DNA of 64,000 nucleotides from DATCHW01 sp963806045. Its GTDB lineage: Bacteria; Bacteroidota; Ignavibacteria; Tepidaquicellales; Tepidaquicellaceae. Every line of letters starts with the position of its first letter. The stretch's first letter is position 1. Under the pieces are notes generated by a model. It made no database searches and had not been told where the DNA came from. It saw only the letters and a program-made list of their open reading frames with translations. The DNA is taken from the NCBI GenBank assembly GCA_963806045.1, contig CAWDWP010000004.1, positions 248,001 to 312,000 on the forward strand. Direction: 5' to 3'. Position numbers and translations under genes: made by a program. Positions 9,501-18,236 of this stretch are shown in pieces.

Positions 9501-10687
9501 TCAATCTGTTCCTAAAAGAAAAGATTATTTCAACAACCAATGAGGAATTATTCAAATCTGATTTATTTGATACAAGAATTGACGAAGAGGCTTATTATAA
9601 TATGTATATCCTTAAAAGTGATTTGTTGCTGAAGGAACAAATGATCGGAAACAATAAATTCCTGGTAGGTTATAAACCAGTAAAGGATAAAGATAATAAT
9701 ATCATAGGAATTCTTTCATCAATTTCTTTATTTAAGCAAAACGAAATTAATAAGGAACTTGTCGAAAATATGACTTTTATTTTTGGAAGTTATATAATAG
9801 CGATAATAATTCTTTTATTACTGGTGAACATATTTACTGACAGACTATCAAAACCAATATTAGAACTAAAATCAGCTACTGAAAAATTATCACAGGGACA
9901 AACAAATTTTGAAATAAGGATTTCCCGGAATGATGAGCTTGGTTCATTAGTGGATTCATTCAATAAAATGACAAAACAACTTGCCCGTTCGAAAATTGAA
10001 CTTAAAAAGGCTGAAAGAGAAGCAGCCTGGAGAGATATAGCAAGACGTGTTGCTCATGAAATAAAAAATCCACTTACACCTATGAAGTTGTCAATTCAAC
10101 ATTTATATGAAATATTTAAGGATAAAAAAGGAGAAGATTTTAGCGATGTACTAACTAAGACTAAGAATATGATGACAACTGAAATCGATAAGTTAAACAA
10201 AATTGCTACCGAATTTTCAAATTTTGCAAAACTTCCGGGGAGAGATTATGAACCTCTTAAAATTAATGATGTTATAAGGGAGGTGGTTTCATTATATTCG
10301 TCTGAGCCAAATATTGAATTCTCATTGAAGCTGCCAATATTATCACCTTATGTATATGCTGATAATCAGGAGCTTAACCGGGTATTTCAGAATCTTATTA
10401 AAAATGCAATCCAATCCATAGAAGATGAAGGGTTGATAGAAATTTCCTCGATTTCAAGGGATAATTTTATAGTTGTCAGGATTAAAGATAATGGTACAGG
10501 CATTTCACCGGAAGTTATGAAGCATTTATTCACCCCTAATTTCTCGACAAAAAGCTCCGGAATGGGATTGGGATTGGCGATTGCCAAAAAATCTCTGGAT
10601 GATATGAAAGCGTCAATTTCATTTGAAAGTAAGGTCAATATCGGTACAACTGTTGAACTAAGATTTAATGTCTATAAATCTGAATAA
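6569..10687 (+). CDS. Large membrane sensor histidine kinase, NtrY-like
   Basis: A 1372-residue sensor kinase. In order: a membrane segment near 13-32; a first exported domain to about 265; a block of several membrane helices (about 267-555); a second exported region (about 560-850); further membrane segments near 853-875 and 900-920; a third exported loop; a last membrane helix near 1075; then HAMP, HisKA and HATPase_c. The H-box RRVAHEIKNPLTPMKLS puts the phospho-accepting His near residue 1162, and the G-boxes DNGTGIS and GMGLGLAIAKK are intact. The H-box with NPLTPM is typical of NtrY-type kinases, which often act on NtrC-family, sigma-54-dependent regulators. No response regulator is adjacent. 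The start is TTG, with no clear ribosome site. Confidence 0.9.
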   Translation: MKEPENPKIYRKKVIFLSSIVILIIIWILVIKILNGYFASSVDEDWNLIRSEKLAYQDKLCQSIFEKYLNETKEYASLVKENLDIRYQLSENEQKKLFETLLQISVPSNIEIEIYGKLLDLRAFKGRHLEPDYLTLQRALNGKESVILKDVGFFKYLLYFSPIKNLNDESVNIGVCVTASLIDIKQQVTNSYFKPYGISKEINNNLNVNSDIITYNSLNYFELTDTSNQSNHRFLDLKTGDGNIIGKLKISDYEKTHHINSLLNYSGKLISLLVLLLSIFLSALFFKLVGEIQSTIIKLIVVLTFFIILRYLWVYLDFPNKLINSDVFSPGYYASTLGLGLFKSLGDLFINSIFCLVFCIYTVFQFQRNFDVINYSESRFRNIKTSIHIILQVVIIFLLIYMIGIIIKSIVIDSNVKFLDTTNFIPDTSLFLIQIAILSFSFSCIVFISLLILGIYNSSKIFFKIILYRKIRMIFIFAGLFIVSYLLTLTSISFELVHFYRFILFAIICSFCVYLNRSIVKSRNRRIFNFNTLAYIFLICIILTPAFLLDNLRNQEIKNIELIGKELSQPTKDKAGFVIAEELSNQSQNKELYENLKKNNKLPELAFYVWSNSKLLNENINTAVIFLDTNENEISDFNLNSTEIINDSIVNFVKREYFNLDDDYDSPDAQSDTLSADQNLFEEDIQKENKQDIFLPPIFDNVDILDNKDENILIGVVPIENIELKNTQFAKVIGYLLFVAKYNSDVIFNRSSYLLFQSSDKNNLVDKLFSEPAITEFDNGEVINTTNPDIAKINSKSLEPFYEFAKNNKEKAAWRFESNNEDRFRSFYIMGTNSQSNSDGNRIFAISVKRNDITITIIYYFKFIIFSTGLFIILYFFYSLRLILKFRQIKLNFREKLFTSFFIVSIIPIIFLAVYTRTFIKNKNDVTLQNQILSDLNLVNESIKGKKLSFSNYRNQDSLIRQQRNILDKNLAKPDKNFNLFLKEKIISTTNEELFKSDLFDTRIDEEAYYNMYILKSDLLLKEQMIGNNKFLVGYKPVKDKDNNIIGILSSISLFKQNEINKELVENMTFIFGSYIIAIIILLLLVNIFTDRLSKPILELKSATEKLSQGQTNFEIRISRNDELGSLVDSFNKMTKQLARSKIELKKAEREAAWRDIARRVAHEIKNPLTPMKLSIQHLYEIFKDKKGEDFSDVLTKTKNMMTTEIDKLNKIATEFSNFAKLPGRDYEPLKINDVIREVVSLYSSEPNIEFSLKLPILSPYVYADNQELNRVFQNLIKNAIQSIEDEGLIEISSISRDNFIVVRIKDNGTGISPEVMKHLFTPNFSTKSSGMGLGLAIAKKSLDDMKASISFESKVNIGTTVELRFNVYKSE

Positions 10688-12092
10688 TATATTGAAAAGA
10701 ATCGAAATAATACCTCTTATTTTTTTGTTAATTACATATTCATGTATTTTTTCGTCGTGTGCTAATCAGCTTCCGCCGTCGGGAGGTGAAGACGATAAAA
10801 ATCCACCCGGGATTAAATATTTATCTCCCGCACCGGGTTCTGTAAATTTTAAAGAAAAAGAAATTAATTTTGAATTTGACAAATATATCGATAGAAGAAG
10901 TTTTGAAGAATCATTTCTTATTTCTCCAAAACCGGACGGGAAAATGGAATTTGATTGGTCAGGTAAAAAGGTGAAAGTAATTTTCGAGAAACCTCTGAGT
11001 AAGAATAAAACTTATAAGGTAACTATAGGAACAGATTTAAAAGATGTCAACGCAGGTAATAAATTAAAAAATCCTGTTCAATTTGCTTTTTCGACGGGAA
11101 ATGAAATTGATAACCATAAAATTATAGGGCGAGTATATGTAAAGACAATTAGTTATATCGTAATTTTTGCATATGAAGTAAAAAACAGAGAAAAGATAAA
11201 TCCTGAAAATGAAAAACCGGACTATTTTTCAATTTTAAATTCAGATGGTACTTTTAATCTGACGAATATTCCTGCAGGAAAATACCGGCTATTTGCTGTT
11301 AAAGATAATGATAAAAACTTCCGTTATGATAAAGGATTTGAAGATATTGCAGTTACAGACAGAGATGTAGAAGTTAAAGATACATCCGATATTCAGACTG
11401 CAGATTTTCTGATGATAAATTTTGACTTTTCAAATACCGATAATAAATTTCTGGAATCCTTTAATACCGATTCTTTAAAAGTTGTGTATCATTCTATTAA
11501 AAATGGTTCTGTTTCCATACCAGTAGATTATAAGTATTATTTTCATTTCAAATTTGCGGGTTTGTCTAAATATGAAATAGCAAGCGGAATCTCCCTGACT
11601 GACACAATTCAAAAGAGAGATGAAAAATTGGTTTATAATTGGATAACAGATTCATTAGTTGAAGTATTTCCTTCTCAAAATTTAAATTATGCAACTGCTT
11701 ACAAATTCATTGTTGATTTAAAAAGCGGTTCAAAAAAATACTATTCGGAAATTTTATTTACAACTGTAGAAAGAAAAAAATATTCTAAATTGTCGGGTAA
11801 GATATCGGGTAATGTTGGAAATGATTTTCCAATCGGAGTTTTTTTGTATAATAACGAAGATGCTTCGATTAATTATTCTTTAACACTGAAAAATGATTCA
11901 GTATTCACATTCCCAAATGTCATTGCCGGGGATTATTACTTATTTGCTTTCGTTGATAAAAATAGCAGTAATATTTTTCAAAAAGGTAACTATGATCCGT
12001 TTGTTACCGGTGAAAAATTTTATTTAAGCGAAAAATTATTAAATGTGAAGGGAAGAATGGATTACGAGAATATTTATATTAATTTTAAGTAG
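10668..12092 (+). CDS. Lipoprotein with bacterial Ig-like (Big_5) domain
   Basis: A 474-residue outer-membrane-type lipoprotein. After the signal segment comes the lipobox with Cys31 (IFSSCANQ), then a proline/glycine-rich linker (PPSGGEDDKNPP) typical of this Bacteroidota family. A Big_5/SbsA Ig-like domain spans about 45-135, where it has the DKYID and KTYKVTIGTDLKD signatures. The rest is beta-rich with a carboxypeptidase-regulatory-like segment (NIPAGKYRLFAVKDNDKNFRYD). Binding partners are unknown. Its start overlaps the kinase stop by 20 bases, which suggests translational coupling. Its end overlaps the convergent holB by 8 bases. Confidence 0.82.
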   Translation: MSINLNNILKRIEIIPLIFLLITYSCIFSSCANQLPPSGGEDDKNPPGIKYLSPAPGSVNFKEKEINFEFDKYIDRRSFEESFLISPKPDGKMEFDWSGKKVKVIFEKPLSKNKTYKVTIGTDLKDVNAGNKLKNPVQFAFSTGNEIDNHKIIGRVYVKTISYIVIFAYEVKNREKINPENEKPDYFSILNSDGTFNLTNIPAGKYRLFAVKDNDKNFRYDKGFEDIAVTDRDVEVKDTSDIQTADFLMINFDFSNTDNKFLESFNTDSLKVVYHSIKNGSVSIPVDYKYYFHFKFAGLSKYEIASGISLTDTIQKRDEKLVYNWITDSLVEVFPSQNLNYATAYKFIVDLKSGSKKYYSEILFTTVERKKYSKLSGKISGNVGNDFPIGVFLYNNEDASINYSLTLKNDSVFTFPNVIAGDYYLFAFVDKNSSNIFQKGNYDPFVTGEKFYLSEKLLNVKGRMDYENIYINFK

Positions 12093-13209
12093 GTTTAATA
12101 TTCAGTTTAATATCAAATAGTAGTTTATTAAACATCAGATCCGGGTTAACATTGAATTCAATGTCTCGCAGAACATCCTCTATCTCAGTTACGATTTTAA
12201 AAATATCAGCATGATAGGATTTTGAAAATTTCAAAATGTTATCTTTTAAATCCTGACTTATAATATTTGATTCATCCCCTGAGTAAACAGTATTGATATC
12301 ACGGAACCAGATTATTAATATATATAATGCGAGTTTAATTAGATTTTTGTTTTTACTTTCAGTAATTATCGAAACAGATTTGTTTAAAGATACATACTTT
12401 GCAGTCATCAGATTTCTTAGTGTATCGATCACGGCATCCCGAAATATTTTATAATTTTCAATTTCCAGATCCTGAAATGTTCCTAAACTGCCTTGAGCAA
12501 TTTCAGAAAAAAGGTCAGCTTCAGTTTCATTGAGTTCAGGGTTTATTTTTTTCAGATATTTTTTGATATCTGATTTACTAAGAGATTCGAATTTTATTTT
12601 CTGGCATCTTCCTACTATTGTTGGTAATAAGGAGTTCAGTTTTGAAGTAGTTAGAATAATTATCGTATTAGCCGGTGGTTCTTCAAGAATTTTTAACAAT
12701 GAATTCGCAGTATTCGGATTCATCATATCGCAATCCGATATGATAAAAACCTTTTTATTTTTACTGCTAACTGTCATATACGCTTCTTTAATTAATTGTC
12801 GAATGCTATCAATTCTTATAGTATTGGCTTTTGGTATATTTACTTTGTAGTATAGATTCTTAGATTTCATTTCTAATTCTGAAAGTAAAAATTCATAGTC
12901 TGAAGTTGAGAGCGATTGTAAGACATTATCACTTACATTATCAGTTTTCGAAGCTGGTAGTGCGGTTATAAACTTTACAAATCTGGATTGGAATTTCCCG
13001 ATATCCGTGCAGGTTCTGCATACATCGCAGGCGCCTTTCACTTTGTCGAAATTTTCACAATTAAGAGCTTTTGCAAATTCAATTGCTAAAGCATCTTTTC
13101 CGACTCCTTTTTTACCATGAAAAATAAACGCATGATGAAGCCTGTTGTTAATATGAATACTGCTTAAAAAATTTTTAACTTTATCCTGACCTATAATATT
13201 TTCCCACAT
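12085..13209 (-). CDS. holB: DNA polymerase III delta-prime subunit
   Basis: Clamp-loader subunit of the replicative polymerase, 374 residues. It has a P-loop (HGKKGVGKD, 31-39), a four-cysteine zinc module (Cys51, 61, 64, 67) and the clamp-loader signature SLLKILEEPP. The SRC position reads GRC here. The length fits delta-prime better than DnaX (tau/gamma), which has a longer C-terminal region. It is the last gene of a minus-strand run and lies 6 bases behind the Omp85 gene. DnaX cannot be fully excluded because only one clamp-loader gene is visible here. Confidence 0.85.
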   Translation of the reverse strand: MWENIIGQDKVKNFLSSIHINNRLHHAFIFHGKKGVGKDALAIEFAKALNCENFDKVKGACDVCRTCTDIGKFQSRFVKFITALPASKTDNVSDNVLQSLSTSDYEFLLSELEMKSKNLYYKVNIPKANTIRIDSIRQLIKEAYMTVSSKNKKVFIISDCDMMNPNTANSLLKILEEPPANTIIILTTSKLNSLLPTIVGRCQKIKFESLSKSDIKKYLKKINPELNETEADLFSEIAQGSLGTFQDLEIENYKIFRDAVIDTLRNLMTAKYVSLNKSVSIITESKNKNLIKLALYILIIWFRDINTVYSGDESNIISQDLKDNILKFSKSYHADIFKIVTEIEDVLRDIEFNVNPDLMFNKLLFDIKLNIKPT

Positions 13210-13215
13210 ACTGAT

Positions 13216-15243
13216 TTAAAAAGTATTTCCGATTCCGAACTGAAAAGCAAGTTGTGTTTTAAAAATTGTACTGAAGCTATTATTGAATAACCATTTATCG
13301 ATTCCGATGCCCGGGTCATAATCATACAATTTGAACCCTACATCGAATCTCACAGGACCTACGATTGTGTAATACCGTATTCCGAATCCAATTGCTAAAG
13401 CAATATCACTTATCCTGAAAGATTTCGGAGTTTCCCAGAGATTTCCATAGTCGAAGAAAGTTACAAATCCTAAGTCCTTAAAAATACCTTTTCCACCAAG
13501 AAAAGGTCTGGTTCTGTGTTCCAAACTTCCTTCAAGAAGAAAATTACCTCCATTTTCTTTCCCATCAAATGTTCCAAGTTTTTTTGCACTCCACCCTCTT
13601 ACGCTCGTGCTCCCACCGGCTATGTATTTATACTCTAGAGGAACAATATTAACTCCAAATGTTTGATTCCCAAATACTAACTTATTGTCACCATATTCAA
13701 AGATTGATCCGACTAATAATTTTGTTGCTATTACAGACTTTGATTGTATACCACTTAAATTAAAATAAAACTTACTAAGACCTGTAAATTTCACATAACT
13801 AATAGTTGAAATTGTGAATAGCTTTTTCAATAAATTACCAAGACTTCCGCTTTCTTCAGCTGAAAAAACCTGTATATTTCCTGAAGTCGGAAATTGAAGA
13901 TTATTTGAGTTATTGTGCAGTAGCGATAGTCCAAAAACAGAGGTAAAAACATTTATTAAAAAATCATTTGATAATATAACGGAGGAATCAATAGTATTTC
14001 CGGTCACAGCATTTCTAATGCTAAATCTTTGATTGCTTAATTTCCAATCAAAACCAAGATTATTGATATAAGTATAATTAGGTAATTCATATACAATCTG
14101 AAAAGTATTTTGAATAGTACTAATTCTAAAAACTTCTTCAGAATTCATAGTGGCTTTTAATTCCCAGTTCCCTTTAATTTTGTAATTATTGAATATATAA
14201 GGCTGATACAACTGGAAATTTAATTCCAGTGCGTTAATGTCCAATGAATGAACTAATACTTTTGCAGTGGTTGTCTGTGTGCGCCCCCCACCAAGAAAAT
14301 ATTTATCTGAGAAAGACAATCCAACACCTGCATAAAATCTGTTACTTATATCATAACCAAATACCTGAGGCTGCAATTCATATTTATCATTAAGACTTAT
14401 ATGTACAATTAGGTTTATTCTGTTTTGTTTTTCTCCGGCGATTTCCGTTTGTATCCTGATATACTCAATAACTGATATTCTGCTCAATTTATTTTCAGTC
14501 ATCACAATGTTTTCTTTGCTATATAGTTCATTCTCTTTAATATCAATTTCATTGTAGAATTTGTCTAAAGAAATATTATGTTTATTATTTTTAACGGAGA
14601 AAGTTATTTTATTTATTGTATATTGAATGTTAGGCCGGATGTAAACTTTTATATTTACAGTATTTGAAGATTTCTGATTTGATGAAATAATCTTTATTAT
14701 TTCGGGAGGATCGAAAGATGCATCTGCATAACCGTTATTATTCAAAACGTTCACTATTCGGAAAATTTCCTGACTTAAATAATTCCTGCTATAAAAATCA
14801 CCTGATTTGATTATTACTTTTTCGTAATCATATATTAATCTGAGTATCTCAGTTGAAACAGATTCTAAACCTATTACTTCTATTTTATTGATTACATAAT
14901 GTTTTTCTTCATTTATGGTAACTTTCACATTAGCAGTCTTGGCTTTATAATTAATTAAAATCGAAGTATCAATTTCAGTGTCGAAAAACCCATTGTCAAA
15001 ATAGAATTTCTTAATTTTATCAACATCATTTCTGAGTTCACCAACATCAAAATATTCATAAGTGGGAGTTTTAAGTAATGCTTCTATTGATGATTCGTCA
15101 AAAGTAGCAGTCCCGGAAAAAGAAATTTCAAACTCGTTTAACTTAATTTTATAGCTGTTATCTTCATCCTGAGAGAAAGAGATTGCTGATGTACATAAAA
15201 ATAATATAACATGGGAAAACAAAATCAGTATATATCTTGGCAT
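13216..15243 (-). CDS. Omp85 family outer membrane protein (BamA/TamA-like)
   Basis: A 675-residue protein with a signal peptide (cleaved near SFSQ), two to three POTRA-like repeats (about 30-290) and a C-terminal 16-strand-type barrel. The barrel carries the diagnostic lid-loop motif in GGSTSVRGWS (VRGW for the usual VRGF/Y) and ends in an aromatic residue (GIGNTF). Omp85 proteins insert or export outer-membrane proteins. The short POTRA region and the size suggest a TamA-like or accessory BamA rather than the main BamA, which usually has five POTRA domains. A TamB partner is encoded at 25222. It sits between the DUF2795 gene and holB. Confidence 0.85.
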   Translation of the reverse strand: MPRYILILFSHVILFLCTSAISFSQDEDNSYKIKLNEFEISFSGTATFDESSIEALLKTPTYEYFDVGELRNDVDKIKKFYFDNGFFDTEIDTSILINYKAKTANVKVTINEEKHYVINKIEVIGLESVSTEILRLIYDYEKVIIKSGDFYSRNYLSQEIFRIVNVLNNNGYADASFDPPEIIKIISSNQKSSNTVNIKVYIRPNIQYTINKITFSVKNNKHNISLDKFYNEIDIKENELYSKENIVMTENKLSRISVIEYIRIQTEIAGEKQNRINLIVHISLNDKYELQPQVFGYDISNRFYAGVGLSFSDKYFLGGGRTQTTTAKVLVHSLDINALELNFQLYQPYIFNNYKIKGNWELKATMNSEEVFRISTIQNTFQIVYELPNYTYINNLGFDWKLSNQRFSIRNAVTGNTIDSSVILSNDFLINVFTSVFGLSLLHNNSNNLQFPTSGNIQVFSAEESGSLGNLLKKLFTISTISYVKFTGLSKFYFNLSGIQSKSVIATKLLVGSIFEYGDNKLVFGNQTFGVNIVPLEYKYIAGGSTSVRGWSAKKLGTFDGKENGGNFLLEGSLEHRTRPFLGGKGIFKDLGFVTFFDYGNLWETPKSFRISDIALAIGFGIRYYTIVGPVRFDVGFKLYDYDPGIGIDKWLFNNSFSTIFKTQLAFQFGIGNTF

Positions 15244-15272
15244 ATATGATCAAAAATAACTAAAATGTCAGC

Positions 15273-15500
15273 TTAAAAATCCTTGCTTTCTTCATCGTAA
15301 AAGAAATCTTCATCAGTAGGGTAGTCCAACCAAATTTCTTCAATACTTTCATAAGGTTCTTCTGTATCCTCTAATTCCTGCAGATTATCAACTACTTCTT
15401 GTGGAGATCCTGTTCTTGTAGCATAATCAATAAGTTCATATTTATTTGCAGGCCATGGTGCATCATCAAGGTACGATGCTAATTCCAATGTCCAAACCAT
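15273..15500 (-). CDS. Small DUF2795 protein
   Basis: A 75-residue acidic protein. The segment from WTLELASYLDDAPWPANKYEL through ELEDTEEPYESIEEIW follows the DUF2795 pattern, a small helical fold in which a segment after a hydrophobic start ends with short acidic helices. Function is unknown; proteins of this size and charge are widespread in Bacteroidota. The start is well supported by a GGAGGA ribosome site ten bases upstream of the ATG, one of the clearest in the window. It follows hprK in the minus-strand run. Confidence 0.8.
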   Translation of the reverse strand: MVWTLELASYLDDAPWPANKYELIDYATRTGSPQEVVDNLQELEDTEEPYESIEEIWLDYPTDEDFFYDEESKDF

Positions 15501-15510
15501 GTTTATTTTA

Positions 15511-15516
15511 TCCTCC
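15511..15516 (-). promoter_or_regulatory. Strong Shine-Dalgarno site of the DUF2795 gene
   Basis: GGAGGA on the minus strand, ten bases from the ATG at 15500. It shows that this organism does use Shine-Dalgarno sites, which matters for judging the uncertain starts of RNase R and of the small ORF near 61645. Confidence 0.6.
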
Positions 15517-15549
15517 TAAAATTATTTAAAATTATTCAATTTAAGTTCA

Positions 15550-16602
15550 TTATTCAAAATCATGTTCGAAATATTCTATAGTTCTGTCGAATTTATTTTC
15601 TTCGATTTTATCAGATTTCAATTTTTTATTTATTTCAATTTGTTTTTCCAGCCTTTTTCCAAATTCTAAAGCGGCATTATATCCGTAATGTTTGCATAAA
15701 TAATTAAGTGCAATTATCTCTGCAATAACAGTAATGTTCTTACCCGGAAAAATGGGCAAATATATCGTTTCAATTTCAACACCTAATAAATTTGTTGTTG
15801 TACCGCTTAAACCAGTTCTGTCAGTTCTGAGTTCCGTATCTCTTTCCCAATTTTCAAGAACAACTATAACCTCAACCCTTTTTTGGAATCTAATTGCTCT
15901 AATTCCGAATATTTTTCTGACGTCAATAATCCCCAGTCCTCTGATTTCCATAAAATGTTTAACCAAAGCAGTGCCAGAACCCATTAAAACGCTCTCTGCT
16001 TTTTTGGAAATCAATACGATATCATCCGCAACCAAACGATGACCTCTTTCAACAAGGTCTAAAGCAATTTCACTTTTGCCGATTCCGGATTTTCCGCAAA
16101 ATAAAAGACCAACACCATAAACGTCTACAAAAGACGCATGAAGAGCAATTTGAGGTGAAAATTGGTCGTCAAGAAAATCACTAATTAAATAAGAAAATCG
16201 TGTTGTAGGATAAGGAGTTTTAAATATCGGAATATTCTTTTCATCAGCTAAATCAAGCATACTTTGCTCCACATTATTGTCATTAGTGACAATAATACAA
16301 GGAATGTCAAACGACATGTATGTGTCCAATGCTTTCTTTTTTGATTCATTATCCAGATTCAATAAATAATTTATTTCCGTATTGCCGAATATCTGGATTC
16401 TATTGAACGTAAATAAACCGACAAATCCTGCTAATGCTAACCCGGGACGATGTATATCTTTTTCAGATATAATCCGTGTTTGAAGAATATCCCGCTGAGT
16501 TATCTTTGATAGTTTAAAACGATCCTTGCTTTCTCTATAGAAAAAATCTACATTTATAGACTCTTTCTTGAATTCCTTAATATTTTTTAATCCTTCGAAC
16601 AA
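15550..16602 (-). CDS. hprK: HPr kinase/phosphorylase
   Basis: Serine kinase of HPr-type proteins, 350 residues. It has the N-terminal domain (about 10-135), a P-loop G170KSGIGKS177 preceded by the family-typical HASFVDVYGVG with the catalytic His155, and Asp193/Asp194 in RLVADD. The HprK signature region EIRGLGIIDVRKIFG follows. In Firmicutes it controls carbon catabolite repression by phosphorylating HPr; in many Gram-negative bacteria its target is a regulatory HPr without a sugar transport system. No PTS gene is visible here. It lies 18 bases behind hpf. Confidence 0.95.
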   Translation of the reverse strand: MFEGLKNIKEFKKESINVDFFYRESKDRFKLSKITQRDILQTRIISEKDIHRPGLALAGFVGLFTFNRIQIFGNTEINYLLNLDNESKKKALDTYMSFDIPCIIVTNDNNVEQSMLDLADEKNIPIFKTPYPTTRFSYLISDFLDDQFSPQIALHASFVDVYGVGLLFCGKSGIGKSEIALDLVERGHRLVADDIVLISKKAESVLMGSGTALVKHFMEIRGLGIIDVRKIFGIRAIRFQKRVEVIVVLENWERDTELRTDRTGLSGTTTNLLGVEIETIYLPIFPGKNITVIAEIIALNYLCKHYGYNAALEFGKRLEKQIEINKKLKSDKIEENKFDRTIEYFEHDFE

Positions 16603-16620
16603 TTGATCTAATTTGTTAAA

Positions 16621-16947
16621 TTATATCGATTTATATTTATCAGTTGCGTGTTTTTGTGTTTTATTTTTATCTTTATATTTATGTAGTTGGATTTCAATTT
16701 TCTCCAATGATTTATCGATTGCTTTATCAAATTCATCTGCAAATTCAGCTGCAGTCATCGTTTTATCTTTCAATTTTATTATTATTTCGCAATGTTTATG
16801 ATTTACGGGCGGTTTATCATATGAAAAAATTACTTCAGCGTGTAAAATATCTTCATTATATTTTCCCAAAAGATCAAGTTTATCACTCGTGTATTTGTGT
16901 AAAGATTCTTTAGCTTTAAAATGTCTTGCTGTTATGTTTATTTTCAT
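16621..16947 (-). CDS. hpf: Ribosome hibernation promoting factor, short form
   Basis: A 108-residue HPF/YfiA-type protein that binds the small ribosomal subunit and silences ribosomes in stationary phase. The family pattern is clear: MKINITARHFKAKESLHKYTSDKL at the start, then the strand-helix with AEVIFSYDKPPV and the C-terminal helix MTAAEFADEFDKAIDKSLEKIEIQLHKYK. It lacks the extra C-terminal dimerisation domain of the long form. It is the first gene of the run to hprK; hpf-hprK proximity is common in Proteobacteria, near rpoN. Confidence 0.93.
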   Translation of the reverse strand: MKINITARHFKAKESLHKYTSDKLDLLGKYNEDILHAEVIFSYDKPPVNHKHCEIIIKLKDKTMTAAEFADEFDKAIDKSLEKIEIQLHKYKDKNKTQKHATDKYKSI

Positions 16948-17124
16948 ACGCGATAATTTAATAATTTATAAGAAAAATGAAAAATATCTCATTTTTTTTG
17001 CGAATATGCAAAACTATATGATTAAATGCAATAAATAAAATAATTAATTTTATGTATTTTCAATAATTCATTATGAATTTAATAAATCCATAAATTTGTA
17101 CATATTTTACTTTCAAACTTTTGC

Positions 17125-17637
17125 ATGAATAAATTACATTTTAAGACAAACAATTCGAAAATTGCTAATTTAGTATATTTTGTAATTTTAGTTGTCAGTT
17201 TTGTTTGGGTATTATTGATATTTCTAGCTCCATTTTTGTATAATATCGATGGCCCATTTGCACAATTTGGAAGTTATATCTATATGTTTTTCTCTGAAAC
17301 TTGTCATCAGATTGAATCTCGTTCATTTATTCTTTGGGGATATAAACTTGCCGTATGTTCGAGATGTACAGTAATTTATGTATCATTTCTTTTAAGTGTT
17401 ATATTATACCCGTTCATCCGGAAGATACAAAATGAAAAAATACCCAATATATTTGTACTGATAATTCCTGCATTTCTGGTTTTTACTGATGCTTTTCTTG
17501 ATTTAACAGGGATACTTGAAAATTCTTTCCTGACAAGAACTATAACTGGCTTTATGATAGGATTTGTGTTACCTATGTTCCTTATACCGGGATTTATAAA
17601 CTTATTTAAAAGTTTTTATCGTGTATTTGATAAATAA
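17125..17637 (+). CDS. DUF2085 membrane protein
   Basis: A 170-residue protein with about four membrane helices (near 17-40, 75-97, 107-124, 138-160). It carries the DUF2085 signature: ETCHQIESRSF followed by AVCSRCTVIY. The conserved cysteines and histidine suggest metal or redox binding at the membrane, but the function is unknown. Its promoter must lie in the 177 bases divergent from hpf; a TAAATTTG element stands about 30 bases before the ATG and resembles the Bacteroidota -7 box. Confidence 0.85.
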   Translation: MNKLHFKTNNSKIANLVYFVILVVSFVWVLLIFLAPFLYNIDGPFAQFGSYIYMFFSETCHQIESRSFILWGYKLAVCSRCTVIYVSFLLSVILYPFIRKIQNEKIPNIFVLIIPAFLVFTDAFLDLTGILENSFLTRTITGFMIGFVLPMFLIPGFINLFKSFYRVFDK

Positions 17638-17645
17638 TTGTTTTT

Positions 17646-18167
17646 ATGGACAATTCACCTAATAGACTTAGACCTGTAATAATTGGGACATTAGCAATTT
17701 CTGCTATATCGATAATGCCTATAATAAACTTTGTTAATTTATTTTGCTGTGCAGGAATAATATTGGGTGGGGCTATCGGTGCAATGTTTTACAGTAGACA
17801 ATTAAGCAATTTTAACCAGCAAATTACAACTAAAGATGGTGCGATAATGGGACTTCTGGCAGGAATTCTTTCAGCTATAATTGTTACAGGAATAAATTTA
17901 TTAATGGTATTATATTCGAATATAAATCCTATAACTGAAATTTTAGAAGCCGTGAATACTTTTAGCAAAGATCTTCCTCAAGAAGTCTATGACCAAATGA
18001 AACATTTTTCAGACGAATTTGAAAGATATGGATATTCTCCGACTTTGATTTTAGTTTCTTTGATAATAAATGTAATTATATACCCGCTATTTGCTTCTAT
18101 CGGAGGAATAATCGTTGCAATGATAAATATAAATAAAAACAAAAGAAGGATTTCTCAAAAATCATAA
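17646..18167 (+). CDS. Small four-helix membrane protein of unknown function
   Basis: I do not recognise this 173-residue family. It has hydrophobic segments near 10-32, 33-50, 65-90 and 132-160, glycine-rich turns (CAGIILGGAIGAMFYSRQ, TTKDGAIMGLLAG) and a charged tail (NINKNKRRIS). The DGAIMGLLAG segment is typical of small conserved membrane proteins with paired helices. It begins 8 bases after the DUF2085 gene, so the two are probably one transcript. Confidence 0.7.
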   Translation: MDNSPNRLRPVIIGTLAISAISIMPIINFVNLFCCAGIILGGAIGAMFYSRQLSNFNQQITTKDGAIMGLLAGILSAIIVTGINLLMVLYSNINPITEILEAVNTFSKDLPQEVYDQMKHFSDEFERYGYSPTLILVSLIINVIIYPLFASIGGIIVAMININKNKRRISQKS

Positions 18168-18236
18168 ACTAAACTATTAAATTATTACGGCGGTTTGAAA
18201 TTGAAAATGACAGCTTAATAAATTATTTTTATATAA

